Source of the DNA: Dendrolimus kikuchii
Lineage: Eukaryota; Arthropoda; Insecta; Lepidoptera; Lasiocampidae
Direction of reading: 5' to 3'
Assembly: GCA_019925095.2 (NCBI GenBank)
Contig: CM034402.1
Span: forward strand, 10,489,501 to 10,553,500
DNA: 64,000 bases
How positions within the stretch are numbered: the first letter of the stretch is position 1; every line of letters begins with the position of its first letter. Below the pieces are notes generated by a model. The model ran no database searches and was not told the origin of the DNA. It saw only the letters and a program-made list of their open reading frames with translations. Both the position numbers and the translations under genes were made by a program. Shown piece by piece: positions 22,613-33,366 of the stretch.

Positions 22613-23282
22613 TTTTTTTACTTGTTACTTTATAGTGTCTAACTACTATGGGTAGGCCTACGAAAGTTGTCGCGTGCAACTAAAATATAGGTCCGAAAAA
22701 ACGGGAAAGGAAAATTTTCATTTTTTTTTCATAAAATGACAACTACTGGGCCAAACTGTTAAATTTTTAGGGGACCAAATGGCAACTATTCCGCATCAAA
22801 CTAAAGAAAAATCACGTATAGCGGATCATAAATCTCAGCGTAATCGATGTACATACATGAAAAAAAAACCAATCAAGTTGAGAACCTGCTCCTTTTTGAA
22901 GGCGGTTAAAAATCAACGTATATAGAAAAAATGTCAACGATTTTGACATTTTATTAAAGTCAATATAGGTGACAAGATACTCGTTTCTAAAGTCGTAAAT
23001 AAAAAGTATGTTCTCCATTTATTTTTTAAACTATTGCAATCTGAAAGATTCTTTTAACAAGAAATGTTAAGTAGTTGTATGTCTAATATGAATTATTTTA
23101 AATAAAATAGGTACTTCAAGTTTCAGTTAGCGAATGAAAAAAACAGATGTTTCTAATTAGATACGGGGCGTTTTACTATGTAATTTATACAATATACTCG
23201 CAAAATACCATTACGATTTTAAATTTAGTAGTCGGCACTAGGATTCTCAACTTGGCTTCGCGTTGCAAAACTATTATTACTT

Positions 23283-23591
23283 ACATTTATACATACACTA
23301 GCTTCACGCCAGTTCCCTTGCGGGGTAGGCACGAACAACAGAGCGCCATTCAGGCTTGTTCTTACACACCTCACTCGTTTCTTTGACATTCATAGCTCTT
23401 GTCATGCATGCTCGTGTGTTCTTAAGGCTCCTGACATCACCTTCTGCTAGTATACGATCAATATGATCATGGAAGGTGTGTCGTGGCCTTCCACGACTTC
23501 TGCATCCATCCACTTTTGCATTGTATATCTATTTTGTCATTCTTTCATCATGCATTCTTTGCACATGCCCGAACCACCGGAGCATTATTAT
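23283..23591 (-). repeat. RTE-like family A 3-prime copy with target duplication
   Basis: On the minus strand it codes the C-terminal end (GCRSRGRPRHTFHDHIDR to AYPARELA) and stops at the GAAGC tail. TATTATTACTT lies at 23272-23282 and 23592-23602. The frame is open for its last 69 codons but heavily 5-prime truncated. Confidence 0.75.
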
Positions 23592-23677
23592 TATTATTAC
23601 TTGAGGTCGAAATTCTCCCCTGTGTTTTTGTTAATCGAAAATACATACCTTATATCAAATTTTATAAACAAACATAC

Positions 23678-23840
23678 ATACATAATTTCACGCCAGTTCC
23701 CTTGCGGGGTAGGCACGTACAATAGAGCGTCATTTAGGCTTATTCTTACACACCTCACTTGCTTCTTTGACATTCATAACTCTTGTCATGCTCGCTCGTC
23801 TGTTCTTAAGGCTCCTGACATCACCTTCTGCTAGTACACG
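23678..23840 (-). repeat. RTE-like family A 3-prime copy with target duplication
   Basis: A second truncated tail about 90 bp from the previous one. ACAAACATAC lies at 23668-23677 and 23841-23850. The tail is TATGTATG on the minus strand. Confidence 0.75.
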
Positions 23841-23882
23841 ACAAACATACAAATAAATCTATTTTAATAACATATATGTAAA

Positions 23883-24330
23883 TCTATAATATTATAAAAT
23901 TCTAAAAGTGCTTTATCTGTATACCTATTGAAGCTATTTAAAAAAAAAGGAAATAGACTATATAAACTATTAGGAGAACACAATGAATTTTCATTAGATT
24001 TCTTGTATGTTTGTCGATTTGTCTGTTTGTTCGGGATTCACATACAATCTATTGGGCCGATTTCGATGCGGTTTACTCTGGTCGACAGCAAATTCTTAGA
24101 CCTAATATCTGCACTACTGTTTTTTTCTGGGAATTTCTGGCCAGATTAAAAAAAAATCGAATTCCAATGTGATTTTTTCACTAATTTACTGTAATAAAAT
24201 GTGTAATATTTTTATCTCGGGAATCCCGCTACAATTTTCCAGGGAGCGGTCTGAAGTTGTTCGGATGCATAAAAATTAGCTCATTCCGACACAGTTTTCA
24301 CTAAAACTATGCCTTACATTCTTTTTTAAA
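23883..24330 (+). mobile_element. Helitron-like element (family H6), copy 1
   Basis: Starts TCTATAATATTATAAAATTC after an A. It contains TTGGGCCGATTTCGATGCGG, GACAGCAAATTCTTAGACC, CTCGGGAATCCCGC and GACACAGTTTTCACTAAAAC, in the same order as the reverse-strand copy at 52.83-53.37 kb. No protein is encoded. The 3-prime end was not fixed. Confidence 0.5.
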
Positions 24331-25253
24331 TGTTACGTATTTAAATAGGCCCCAAATCACCGTCAGCTGGGAACGTTGCCAAAATGCTGGCCGCGTTAGC
24401 ATGTTAGATGGCAATACTTAAGCGTTGCCCGTTGGTCGCATAAGATTTTTATCAATTGTATAGATATGTTCTACTGCGAAAATAATAATGACAATATATA
24501 GGTAAAATATCTACAAGATAAATAAGAAAACACTACTAGAAAAATTAATTATTATATAAAGAGTCTCAAAGAACTGAAGAAGGCTTCACCGACCTTTCAA
24601 TAAAATATCAATCGTACCATTGATATTCCTTCACATTGTGTTATATTAATAAAAGTAACATAAATACAAGGTATGTCTTTGAAAATTTGTATTTGAAAAA
24701 AATATTCAGATACTAAGAAAGGAACAGAATTATCCTCGTTGATTCACGACGAATATAAAATCTATTTTGTTCAAGTATTTCAGTTTGATCTTTCGTTCAT
24801 TCGAGAACAGTGAGAAACGGAAACCACTTTACCGGCGTGACTTTTGTGAGTTCAATCAGAATTTTGTTTCATCTATCTTTTCAATTCTTCTTTTGTGAGA
24901 AAAACTTTCAATATCTTTTACAACCGACAAATACGGTATATGATAATGTGTTACAAAAGTGTGTCGATCCTCTTATTTACGTTGAGGATGATTTACATTA
25001 AGAAAAAACAATTAATTTCATAAATACAATATGTTACCAGAGTCGATTTATATCGTATTTATTTATATAGTAAAATTATCCAAGTGCATGTTAGAAACGC
25101 ACAATGAAGGGCTTTTGATAAATAAGCCTATGTATGAAATACTTATATAATACAAAACACTTATATGTGAAGTTTTGTTCGAGTAACTATTTGCGTACAT
25201 TACGAGAAACATATCAATAAATCTACACTAACTGATAATAAATAAAATAAAAA
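24331..25253. other. AT-rich intergenic, no feature recognised
   Basis: Contains short ORFs only, including a 63-codon ORF at 24810-25001 without recognisable motifs. Confidence 0.5.
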
Positions 25254-25290
25254 AATCAGGTGTTTTTTTTTTTTTTTTTTTTTTTTTTTC

Positions 25291-25491
25291 TTTTATGCCC
25301 GGTCTCTCCATCTTGTGTCATGACGGAGTCATCGTTTCGTTTTATTTATTTTTGTTTCTTTCTTTGTTACATGCATTATTCTTCGTATAACTACTTATTC
25401 TAGAGCAGGAATAACTATTACAATTTGGAACTTGTTGGGTTGGGTTGGTTTTGGTTGGGAATTGATGGATACGGGGTGTTTGGTAATTTTA
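25291..25491 (-). other. 3-prime UTR of the outer retrotransposon (distal part)
   Basis: Sequence between the poly(A) tract and the inner-element duplication. It includes a GGTTGGGTTGGTTTTGGTTGGG G/T-rich run, which is A/C-rich in the sense direction, similar to the proximal part at 32.2-33.3 kb. No coding signal. Confidence 0.55.
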
Positions 25492-25505
25492 GGGTAAGTG
25501 TTGGG
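25492..25505. repeat. Target-site duplication of the R1-clade element, left
   Basis: GGGTAAGTGTTGGG is repeated exactly at 32185-32198, after the poly(A) of the inner element. A 14-bp duplication fits target-primed insertion by an R1-type endonuclease. Confidence 0.85.
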
Positions 25506-26158
25506 TCCCCCAGGGGGTGCCTCCCACGGTCCTCACCCCCTCCGACCGTGGTTGGCACACGGGGAAGCGTCCCCGGGGCCCCAGCGGCCATTGTCACATT
25601 CTCCCTTTCTCTCCGTGACAGTGGTGTCCCACCTACGTTCCTATCCTTAAAAGGCTCCTGTGTGTCCCTCCTTCACAACTACCCATCCTTTCCATGTTCG
25701 ACGGGCCACTCGCACCTCTCCGTTCAGCGGAGAGTCCCCTCGCGATGTGGCGGCGACGGGTTCGGTGGCCGGGCGTTCTGCCAATCCCCGGGCCGACGAC
25801 GGAGTGGGCCTAAGGGCGGTCTGCCCCTTGTGGTGTTTCGTCACTGTCGCGCGATGTTTGGTGCGGTGGCGGTGGCTTTTGTCCGACCGCACCAGCACCG
25901 CGGAGGAGATTTTGTTAGCAGGACGACGCTGGGTGAGGGTTTCGTTCCGCCTGCCCTTTCGGCGGATCGACTCCCCCACCCACCCAAAGCTCTAATTGGC
26001 GTGCTTACGGGCTGCATGGTCGGGGGGTAACCTGGCAGTAAGCGCCCGGTGGGCGGCGTGCGGAGTGCTCTGTCTTCAGTCATCTCGCGCGCCACCCACT
26101 GTATTAGTTAAGGTTAACTTTAAGACATTCAGATGTTGCTGTAAGGCGAAATCAACTT
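25506..26158 (+). promoter_or_regulatory. 5-prime UTR, and probable internal promoter region, of the R1-clade element
   Basis: About 650 bp of GC-rich sequence starts TCCCCCAGGGGG next to the target duplication and leads to the ORF1 ATG at 26159. Non-LTR elements need promoter activity here, but no specific motif was identified. Long ORFs on both strands in this block (for example 25425-26030) look like products of high GC and have no known domain. Confidence 0.5.
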
Positions 26159-28721
26159 ATGAGTTCTAATATGAAAATGGCGACAAACGAAGAGAAACTA
26201 CCCCAGGTGGGTCGTGCTTCCGATTCACGTGAGGCCGAGTCCCACTTCGATGGCGATACCTATGCTAAGGACAGAAACTCCCCGTCGTATTCTGGGGGGG
26301 GAGTCGCTTCTCGCTCCTGGACATTGTCCAGAGAAAGGCCGCCCGTATTGGGCGGTGAAGTAACATTCACGCGCAGTAGCAGCAGAATGAGCGGCCGCAC
26401 TTCTGCTGCAAGTGGCGCCAAAAGCGGCAATATGAGCGGGGCCTTGAGTGGAGCTGTCGCAGAGTCGTCCGACAGTAACCTCTCGATGTTCTCCATTCGG
26501 TCCCGCTCACGGTCGAAATCCAGATCGCGCTCGCGATCTCCGACACGCTCACGCTCCGGATCAGGGCCCGGCATACGCACAGAGCCGGAAGCCAGGCGCT
26601 TAAACCCGTCGAGCTGGCGCGTCATGAAGAAGCGGAGGAGGCCTGCACCATATCGTGGCCCCCAAAAAATCTCGCTGGATTCCAGTGGTGAGGAGACAGT
26701 GGCTTCGAAAACTTCCCGAAAGGTATCTCCACCCTCGGCGGGAGCCACGGATGAGGCCGCCAGTTTGGCACGAGCCAGGGAGGCCGTTGCCCAGACCGGC
26801 CGCCGGGATCTAGAACAGGATCACGAGGAGAGCACCGTCGAGCTGATTAGAGCTGCCGAACAGGCGCGTATTGCCCGACGGGCCCCGGAGCTCCTCGGTC
26901 GTTCAGGTCCCGGACCTGATGAGGCGGGGGCTAGGACGTCTCAAGCCGTCGAAACGGACGTGAAGAATGCCCTAGGTGTCGACACGTTGCTAAGGTCCCC
27001 AGGGGCCTGAAGGGCACTTTTGTTAAACGACTCCTTTAACGACTCGGTCACGATCATTAGTGACGCATTCGAAGTACTTCGCAGTCGCACCGAGTCGGAG
27101 GAGGTTCGATGGCTTGAGGCGGCCAACCGGCGCCTCGAAGCCGAAGTCAAAGCCATGAAGGCGGAAATGGCCAGCCTACGAGCTGGAATGGTCCGGATTC
27201 GTCCTACCCTTGTGCCTCAGCCGAGGACGCGGCAGCAGCCGCTCCCACCGCCCCCGCCGCCGCCACCGGCAGCTATGGGATGGCTATGGGTTTAAAGACG
27301 AGGAAGAGCTTCTGCGCCATCTAACCCTCTCATTAGGGGCTATGATGGACGCGAAGCTAGCTGCCCTCGATGACCGTCTTTTCCCAGAAACGCGAGTCCG
27401 CCCGCCGCTGGCAGCAGACACCCAACGGGCGAATACACAGCCGCCCGCGACATCTGGGAAAAGACAGGCTAACCGCCCGTCTAAGGAGTTTCCCCCTCTG
27501 CCTACCCCTAAGAGGAGAAGAGGCGCTGGACAGATGAATCCGGCGGGGCCGAATATTCCCCAAACTCCAAGTCGAGACCAAATTGGCGCGGTGACACAAG
27601 CACCGTCTCAAAGGCTTGAAGAAGGTTGGTCAGTGGTGGCTCGCAAGCCTAAAAAGAAGAAGCCACCGACCCAACCTGCACCAGGAAGAGCTTCCCAGCC
27701 TAAGGCGAGGCCAAGGCTGCCGGCACCTCAGGCAAAAAAGAGTCCACGTATGCGGGTGCCCAACACGACCGCGGTGATACTCACCTTGTTACCCGCGGCC
27801 GTGGAGAAGGGCACCAGCTACGCGGACGTAATGGAGAAGGCGAAAGCCAATATCAAGCTCGGCGACCTTGGCATCGCCGGGGTGAAGTTGAAGACCGCGC
27901 GGACAGGGGCTCGAATGCTCCTACTCCCCGGGAAGGATAGCGGGGAGAAGGCTGATGCCCTCGCCGCGCGTCTACGGACCGTACTGCCGGAGGAAGAAGT
28001 GAAGGTGACCAGGCCCGAGAGGTGTCTCAACGTGCGCATCTCGGGTCTGGATGACTGCACAACTGTTGAGGAGGTCGTGGCCGCCGTCGCCCGAGTCACG
28101 GACGTTACCGCTGGACGTATAAACTCCAGCGCCATACGTCTGGGCCCGGACAGGCTTGGGTACGCTATCCTGGCCTGCCCAGTGGCGGCGGCCATCAAAT
28201 TGAAAGACCGACGAAGAGTAATGGTGGGGTGGGCTTCGGCAGACGTCAAAGTTCTGCCGAGCCGGTCTGAGAGGTGCTGGCGCTGCCTTGTGGCAGGACA
28301 CGTGGCCTGCACCTGTCCCTCCCCTGTCGACCGCAGCAAAGACTGCTACCGCTGCGGTCAGCCTGGTCACCCTGCCGCTACATGCCAAAACACGCCGCAT
28401 TGCAGTATTTGCAGTGCGGCAGGCCGAGCGGCGAGGCACTGGATGTGCAGGGGAGCGCCGGTCGCGCGTAAATGCGCGGGCCCCCCCACCACTACCACAC
28501 CTGCCAAGAATAAGGACGCAAACAAGTCGCAGCAGTCAACCAAGAAAGGCCGGAAGAAGAAGAAGAAAAGTAAAAAGAGAGGTCTTACTGTTGCGACAAA
28601 CAACACTTCTTTGCCGCCACCATCGGCACCACCACCGTTGCCGCAGCGGCCCCCAAAATTTAAGCCGCTGCCGCCTCCGTCGCCGTTGTCGGAGCCTGGG
28701 GCCACTAGGATGGAGGAATAA
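26159..28721 (+). pseudogene. R1-clade ORF1 (gag-like nucleic-acid-binding protein), frame-damaged
   Basis: ORF1 proteins coat the element RNA and carry it to its target. The N-terminus (26159-27007) is Ser/Arg-rich, with an SRSRSRSKSRSRSRSPTRSRSG-like run. It then changes frame: the conserved LKGTFVK motif reads in frame 1 at 27007-27030, while VTIISDAFEVLRSRTESEE and a coiled-coil-like EEVRWLEAANRRLEAE stretch read in frame 2. After a polyproline tract the frame shifts again at about 27280-27296. From there to 28721 it is open, ending with three zinc knuckles at 28273-28460 (CWRCLVAGHVACTC, CYRCGQPGHPAATC, CSICSAAG then HWMC) and a Lys-rich, Pro-rich tail. At least three indels break it, so it is probably inactive. 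Confidence 0.85.
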
Positions 28722-28736
28722 AAGCGAATTTCTCCA

Positions 28737-31700
28737 ATGGCTATCCTAGTGGTCCAGGGCAATCTAAACCACTGCGCCACTGCACAAGATCTATTAGTCC
28801 AGAGCATGGCGCAGTGGGGAATACAGTTGGCTGTGGTCGCCGAGCCATATTACGTCCCCCCCCGTTCTGACTGGGCGGGAGACCTGGATGGCTTGGTGGC
28901 CATCATTGTTCGGACCGCCGCCGCATGCCCTCCCCTAGCCGGTGTAGTAAAGGGACGGGGCTACGTGGCGGCAACAATCGGGGAGATGGTGGTCCTTGGG
29001 GGCTACTTCTCCCCGAACAGAAGGCTCGCCGATTTCGAGGGATGGATCGAGGAAGTGGGCACAGTGGTGGCCCGCAGCCGGCCTCGCCCCGTGCTCGTGC
29101 TCGGAGACTTTAACGCAAAATCCGTGGCTTGGGGATCCCCGAGTACGTGCGCGCGTGGCGAGGCACTGGAAGAATGGGCCATCGAAAAGGGTCTCGTAGT
29201 TCTCAACCGGGGCTCCGTACACACGTGTGTGCGCCAGCAGGGCGGCTCAATAGTAGACGTCACATTTGCCAGCCCTGAACTGGCGCGCCGTGTGCGGGAC
29301 TGGAGGGTCGTCACGGGGGTGGAGACGCTCTCCGACCACCGTTATATATGGTTCAGCGTCTCCGCCCGAATTCCGGACCCGCCGTCCCGACAATACCCGG
29401 TAGGTGACTGTCCGCGCTGGGCATTACAAAAGTTGAATCGGGAGGCGTTCAAAGAGGCCCTGACCGTCGCCACCTGGGCATCAGGGCCCGAGGTGAACCC
29501 TCCCGATGTAAATGTAAATGTAGAGCAGGAGGCAGAGAACCTACGGTCGCTGGTCACAGGCGTCTGTGATGCGGCGATGCCGAGGAGGGGCCGATTCCAG
29601 CCCTTCCGTAAGGTGTACTGGTGGAACCCCGTACTGGAGGGGCTAAGGCGCGCATGCAATAGCGCGCGCCGCCAGTACACCCGCCACAGAAGACGGCGTC
29701 GCCGTGCAGCGGACGCAGCGACCGTAGAGGCTCAGCTGTACGAAGGGTACAGAAACGCCAGAAGAACATTGCGGATTGAAATCCGCAACGCAAAAAACGT
29801 TGCCTGGGGGGAGCTCTTGGATAGCTTAAACCAAGACCCTTGGGGGCGCCCTTTCAAAATGGCTCGGAACAAGCTCCGTGCCTGGGCGCCCCCGCTAACA
29901 GAGTCTCTCCCCAGGGACGTCGTTCAGGACGTTGTTGGCGCTCTGTTCCCTTCACGGGCTGAGCACATGCCTCCTGCTATGGCACCGCCAGAGGCGGAGC
30001 CCAGCGCGGATAGAGACCCTGTGCCCACCGTGGACCGGGTAGAGCTGGGGGTGGCTATGCTACGGCTAAAGGCCAAGAACGCTGCCCCCGGCCTTGACGG
30101 CATACCAGGGCGTGCGTGGGTTCTGTCCTACGACGCCCTGGAGCCCCGACTGATGAGGCTTTTCGGCGCATGCTTAGAGCAGGGCCAGTTTCCACAAAGG
30201 TGGAAGACAGGAAAGCTGGTCCTGCTGCGAAAGGAGGGGCGCCCTGCGGACTCGCCGTCCGCCTACCGGCCCATTGTGCTGCTGGACGAGGTTGGAAAGC
30301 TCTTTGAGCGTATCATCGTCGACCGCCTCGTCCAGCATCTATCGACGACGGGGCCGGACCTGGCGGACAACCAGTTCGGTTTCCGCACGGGGCGCTCCAC
30401 GATTGACGCGATCATGCGCTTGAGAAGCCTGGCGGAGGAAGCAGTTTCCCAGGGCGAGGTCCTGTTGGCGGTGTCCTTAGACATCGCCAACGCATTCAAT
30501 TCCTTGCCCTGGGCATGCATCATGGAGGCACTCCGATATTTCGGGGTGCCGACCTACCTCCGCCGTATAGTCGGGGCATACCTAAATAGCAGAGCCGTCA
30601 TCTACCCGGTCCACGAGGGATGGAATCGGCGAGCCATGGTGTGCGGTGTTCCACAGGGGTCGGTTCTAGGTCCCCTCCTGTGGAACATCGCATACGACTG
30701 GACATTGAGGTGTCGGGTCCTCCCGGGCGTCAGCGTCGTATGTTACGCAGACGACACGCTGATCGCCGCGCGCGGGAGGACCCATCGGCAGGCGTGCCTT
30801 CTAGGCACGGCTGGGGTGTCAACAATAGTAGGCAGGATCCGGCGTCTCGGTCTGGAGGTGGCGTTACAGAAGACCGAGGCCGTGATGTTTCACGGTCCTC
30901 GTAATCGTCCACCTCCGGACAGTTGCATCATAGTAGGAGGCATCCGCATCGGCATCGGTGGAACCATGAAATACTTGGGATTGGTCCTCGATAGCCGATG
31001 GGATTTTTCGGCACACTTTCGGCAGCTGCTCCCCAGACTCAAAGGGGCAGCCGGTGCGCTCTCGCGCCTGCTCCCCAACGTCGGGGGGCCCAACGCCACG
31101 TGCCGGAAACTCTTCGAAGGCATCGTACGTTCGATGGCCCTTTACGGGGCCCCTGTGTGGTCAGACCGCCTGACGGCCAAAAACGCGGCGCTGTTGCGTC
31201 AAGCGCAACGCATATTGGCCGTCAGGGCAATAAGAGGATACCGTACGGTGTCCTTCGAAGTGGCCTCGCTACTGGCCGGATCCCCCCCATGGGACCTGGA
31301 AGCCAGGGTCCTGGCGTCACTGTATGTGTGGCGCAAAGAGGCCCTGGCTAGGGGCACCAGACCCGCGCCTCGCGAGATCGAGGCGTGCCGGTCGGAGCTC
31401 CGCCAGGTAGCCGTGGGGGTCTGGGAAGATCGCCTACGACGCCCCAGCGCGGGCCCCGCCACCATTGAGGCGGTGAGGCCCGTCCTGCACGACTGGATCA
31501 GACGAAGTCACGGCACCCTGACGTTCAGGCTGACACAGGTCCTGACGGGGCATGGTTGCTTCGGAAGGTACCTGTGTCGCCTCGGCCGCGAGGCCACGTC
31601 AGGGTGCCATCACTGTGACACGGGCGACGAGGACACGGCGCTGCACACTCTCCAGGCATGTCCAGCCTGGACGGAGCAGCGCCGGGAGCTCGTCGCCCAT

Positions 31701-31907
31701 ACCGGACTTGACACCTCGCTCCCGGCCGTGGTACGCACCATGGTCGGGAGCTCCACCGGATGGGACGCCGTCTCCTCCTTCTGCGAGCAAGTCATGTTCG
31801 CGAAGGAGGAGGCGGAACGGGAGCGTGAGCGTAATTCCCTGCTCCGCTCCCGCCAAAGGAGGACGCGCCGACGCCGGAGGACAGCCAGTGCCCTTCGGCC
31901 GCCGTAA
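28737..31907 (+). CDS. R1-clade ORF2: apurinic-like endonuclease plus reverse transcriptase, intact
   Basis: This 1056-codon frame encodes the enzyme that nicks target DNA and copies element RNA onto it. Residues 1-210 form the endonuclease: N9 in QGNLN, E36 in VVAEPYY, D124 and N126 in LGDFNAKS, D174 in VDVTFAS, and SDH at 199-201. The reverse transcriptase follows at about 420-800: KLVLLRKEGRP, SAYRPIVLLDEVGKLFERI, SLDIANAFNSLPW, GVPQGSVLGPLLWNIAYD, and the active site CYADDTLIA near residue 670. A C-terminal CCHC motif, CHHC then H and C in DEDTALHTLQAC, lies near 956-974, followed by an Arg-rich tail. All catalytic motifs are present and no stop interrupts it. It starts 15 bases after the ORF1 stop in the same frame, without the overlap seen in some R1 relatives. 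The ATG choice is supported by the immediate endonuclease homology. Confidence 0.93.
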   Translation: MAILVVQGNLNHCATAQDLLVQSMAQWGIQLAVVAEPYYVPPRSDWAGDLDGLVAIIVRTAAACPPLAGVVKGRGYVAATIGEMVVLGGYFSPNRRLADFEGWIEEVGTVVARSRPRPVLVLGDFNAKSVAWGSPSTCARGEALEEWAIEKGLVVLNRGSVHTCVRQQGGSIVDVTFASPELARRVRDWRVVTGVETLSDHRYIWFSVSARIPDPPSRQYPVGDCPRWALQKLNREAFKEALTVATWASGPEVNPPDVNVNVEQEAENLRSLVTGVCDAAMPRRGRFQPFRKVYWWNPVLEGLRRACNSARRQYTRHRRRRRRAADAATVEAQLYEGYRNARRTLRIEIRNAKNVAWGELLDSLNQDPWGRPFKMARNKLRAWAPPLTESLPRDVVQDVVGALFPSRAEHMPPAMAPPEAEPSADRDPVPTVDRVELGVAMLRLKAKNAAPGLDGIPGRAWVLSYDALEPRLMRLFGACLEQGQFPQRWKTGKLVLLRKEGRPADSPSAYRPIVLLDEVGKLFERIIVDRLVQHLSTTGPDLADNQFGFRTGRSTIDAIMRLRSLAEEAVSQGEVLLAVSLDIANAFNSLPWACIMEALRYFGVPTYLRRIVGAYLNSRAVIYPVHEGWNRRAMVCGVPQGSVLGPLLWNIAYDWTLRCRVLPGVSVVCYADDTLIAARGRTHRQACLLGTAGVSTIVGRIRRLGLEVALQKTEAVMFHGPRNRPPPDSCIIVGGIRIGIGGTMKYLGLVLDSRWDFSAHFRQLLPRLKGAAGALSRLLPNVGGPNATCRKLFEGIVRSMALYGAPVWSDRLTAKNAALLRQAQRILAVRAIRGYRTVSFEVASLLAGSPPWDLEARVLASLYVWRKEALARGTRPAPREIEACRSELRQVAVGVWEDRLRRPSAGPATIEAVRPVLHDWIRRSHGTLTFRLTQVLTGHGCFGRYLCRLGREATSGCHHCDTGDEDTALHTLQACPAWTEQRRELVAHTGLDTSLPAVVRTMVGSSTGWDAVSSFCEQVMFAKEEAERERERNSLLRSRQRRTRRRRRTASALRPP

Positions 31908-32171
31908 GCGGGCGGCGCGGGTGGGGCCCCTAGGGGTATAGGGGTTCTCACTCACCTGCACATGCCGTCGAGATGAGAGCGCGAGTGTTCCGCGCGCGCT
32001 CATCTCTCTTCCCGTGGGGCGCGTTACAGACCGCCCCACGCATGGACCAGACTTAGCAGTAGCCGGGGGATACGTCCTCCGGCATAGGAAGAGGCCTCAC
32101 ATGGGTCGCGAACATCCCCCCAGGCTTCTGTGCCTGTCGCGGCTTAGTCCTCAAACGGATTTCCCCTGGCC
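31908..32171 (+). promoter_or_regulatory. R1-clade 3-prime UTR with stem-loops
   Basis: GATGAGAGCGCG pairs with CGCGCGCTCATC at 31972-32004. GTGGGGCG pairs with CGCCCCAC at about 32013-32040. A further CCGGGGGATACGTCC/ GGCATAGGAAG region follows. Reverse transcriptases of this clade recognise their own RNA 3-prime ends, so these hairpins are candidates for that recognition site. The poly(A) tract begins at 32172. Confidence 0.6.
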
Positions 32172-32184
32172 AAAAAAAAAAAAA

Positions 32185-32198
32185 GGGTAAGTGTTGGG
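32185..32198. repeat. Target-site duplication of the R1-clade element, right
   Basis: GGGTAAGTGTTGGG, identical to 25492-25505. Confidence 0.85.
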
Positions 32199-33366
32199 AG
32201 GGAAGGGTTGGGGTGCATTCTTTATTTACAATTTACAAAAAAAAAAGTGACTATCTTTACTACTATTACATTTTTACTTAATTTCTATTTCGTTTTTACG
32301 TTGTTCGCCAAAATACAATATATACTGATTTTATGTTATTCCTTAGGTGTTTAATTTCTAATCTAATCTAATTTTTGAATTTGCCTTTTGTTACTAAAAA
32401 TTTCTATTTATTATTCTAGCCTTTCTTGTTTCTAAAGTAGTTATTAATGCTATGTTTTACTTTATTTATACATTTGTCTTCTCAGCTGCAACGTTACTTC
32501 TAGTGCATTCCTTGTGTGTAGTGCTACTTATTTCCTATTCTTTATTTATTACAAATACTCTTGCTAATTTCCTATCTTTATATATATATATCTTTATCTT
32601 ACTACTATTTTTAACTCTAAAAGTAAATATACCTCAGTATATTGCTTTAGGGTTATATATTACAGTTTTAATTTTTACTTTTACCTATTGCTAGTCAATA
32701 TATATTATAGTCGTTTTATTTTTACTTTCAGGCTCACTACTACACTCGGGGCCTACGGTAAGGTGAGTAACATTTTTGTTTGTTTGTATGTTTGTGTTTT
32801 GTTTTATGTGTATTGTGCTGTTTGATTTGTGCTGTCTTGTGTGGTGCCAGATTGTGTGTGTTGCAAACAAATTACTTTTACACCAAAAGTCTTTTGTTTA
32901 ATTTGTACCGTGTTATGTTTTTACAGTGTTTTTGTAAGTGTTACTGGTACTACTAGTGTTACTTTGTGTTTTGTTTGTGTGTACTGTCCATCGTGTATGT
33001 GCACGTGCGTAAGTTGTGTTTTACATTATTTGATACTGTGTAATAGTTCTGCTTATTGTGTTTTGCTTGTTGTGTGTTCCGAGCTCGTGTATGTGTTCTA
33101 GTGTGTTGTGTGTTGTTTGTGTGCTTTGTGCTCGTAGGCTCCCTTTTTCCTTCTGTTTCTTCGCCATACTTTGCAGTCCCCACAGGGGGCGACGCCGCGC
33201 ATTCTTAGGTGAAGACGATCGGTTCCATGCAAGATAGCCGAGCCGTAGACCGTGCCCCGCTGACTGGTCCTATGTCACATAGATTGCTACCAGTTTTACG
33301 GTCTGTGTTTCTTCAGCGAGACACGGTTTCCGGCCCATTACTATTTTGTTGTTTCCAGTGTCCCAC
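32199..33366 (-). other. Proximal 3-prime region of the outer retrotransposon, no ORF2 seen
   Basis: On the minus strand the ORF1 stop at 33367 is followed by stops in all frames, then A/C-rich sequence (CACACAAACAACACACAAC-like) to the inner insertion. A 74-codon Thr/Asn/His-rich frame at 33183-32959 has no family character. None of the motifs expected at the start of an ORF2 endonuclease is present. Confidence 0.6.

Larger units (their letters stand above)
25506..32184 (+). mobile_element. Near full-length R1-clade non-LTR retrotransposon
   Basis: It has a GC-rich 5-prime UTR of about 650 bp, ORF1 with three zinc knuckles (26159-28721, frame-damaged), ORF2 with endonuclease and reverse transcriptase (28737-31907, open), a 3-prime UTR with stem-loops, and a 13-base A tract at 32172-32184. 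A perfect 14-bp duplication flanks it. GC content is far above the surrounding DNA. No rDNA or TTAGG telomeric repeat flanks it, unlike R1, TRAS or SART at their usual targets. It sits in the 3-prime region of another retrotransposon. Confidence 0.88.

Noticed and set aside
25425..26095. Overlapping ORFs of 84-201 codons in the R1-clade 5-prime UTR
   Set aside because: High GC lowers stop frequency on both strands. None has family motifs, and the 201-codon frame starts in flanking DNA before the target duplication.
28367..31952. Many antisense and alternate-frame ORFs over R1-clade ORF1/ORF2
   Set aside because: Shadows of a GC-rich coding sequence. Only the ORF2 frame carries endonuclease and polymerase motifs.
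25492..32198. Telomeric (TTAGG)n or rDNA flanks for the R1-clade element
   Set aside because: Neither TTAGG repeats nor a recognisable 28S sequence is present at either side.
32721..32770. Tiny exon-like segment between TTTTTACTTTCAG and GTGAGT on the plus strand
   Set aside because: A 36-bp interval with no coding context, inside the 3-prime region of a minus-strand retrotransposon. Coincidental splice-like motifs.
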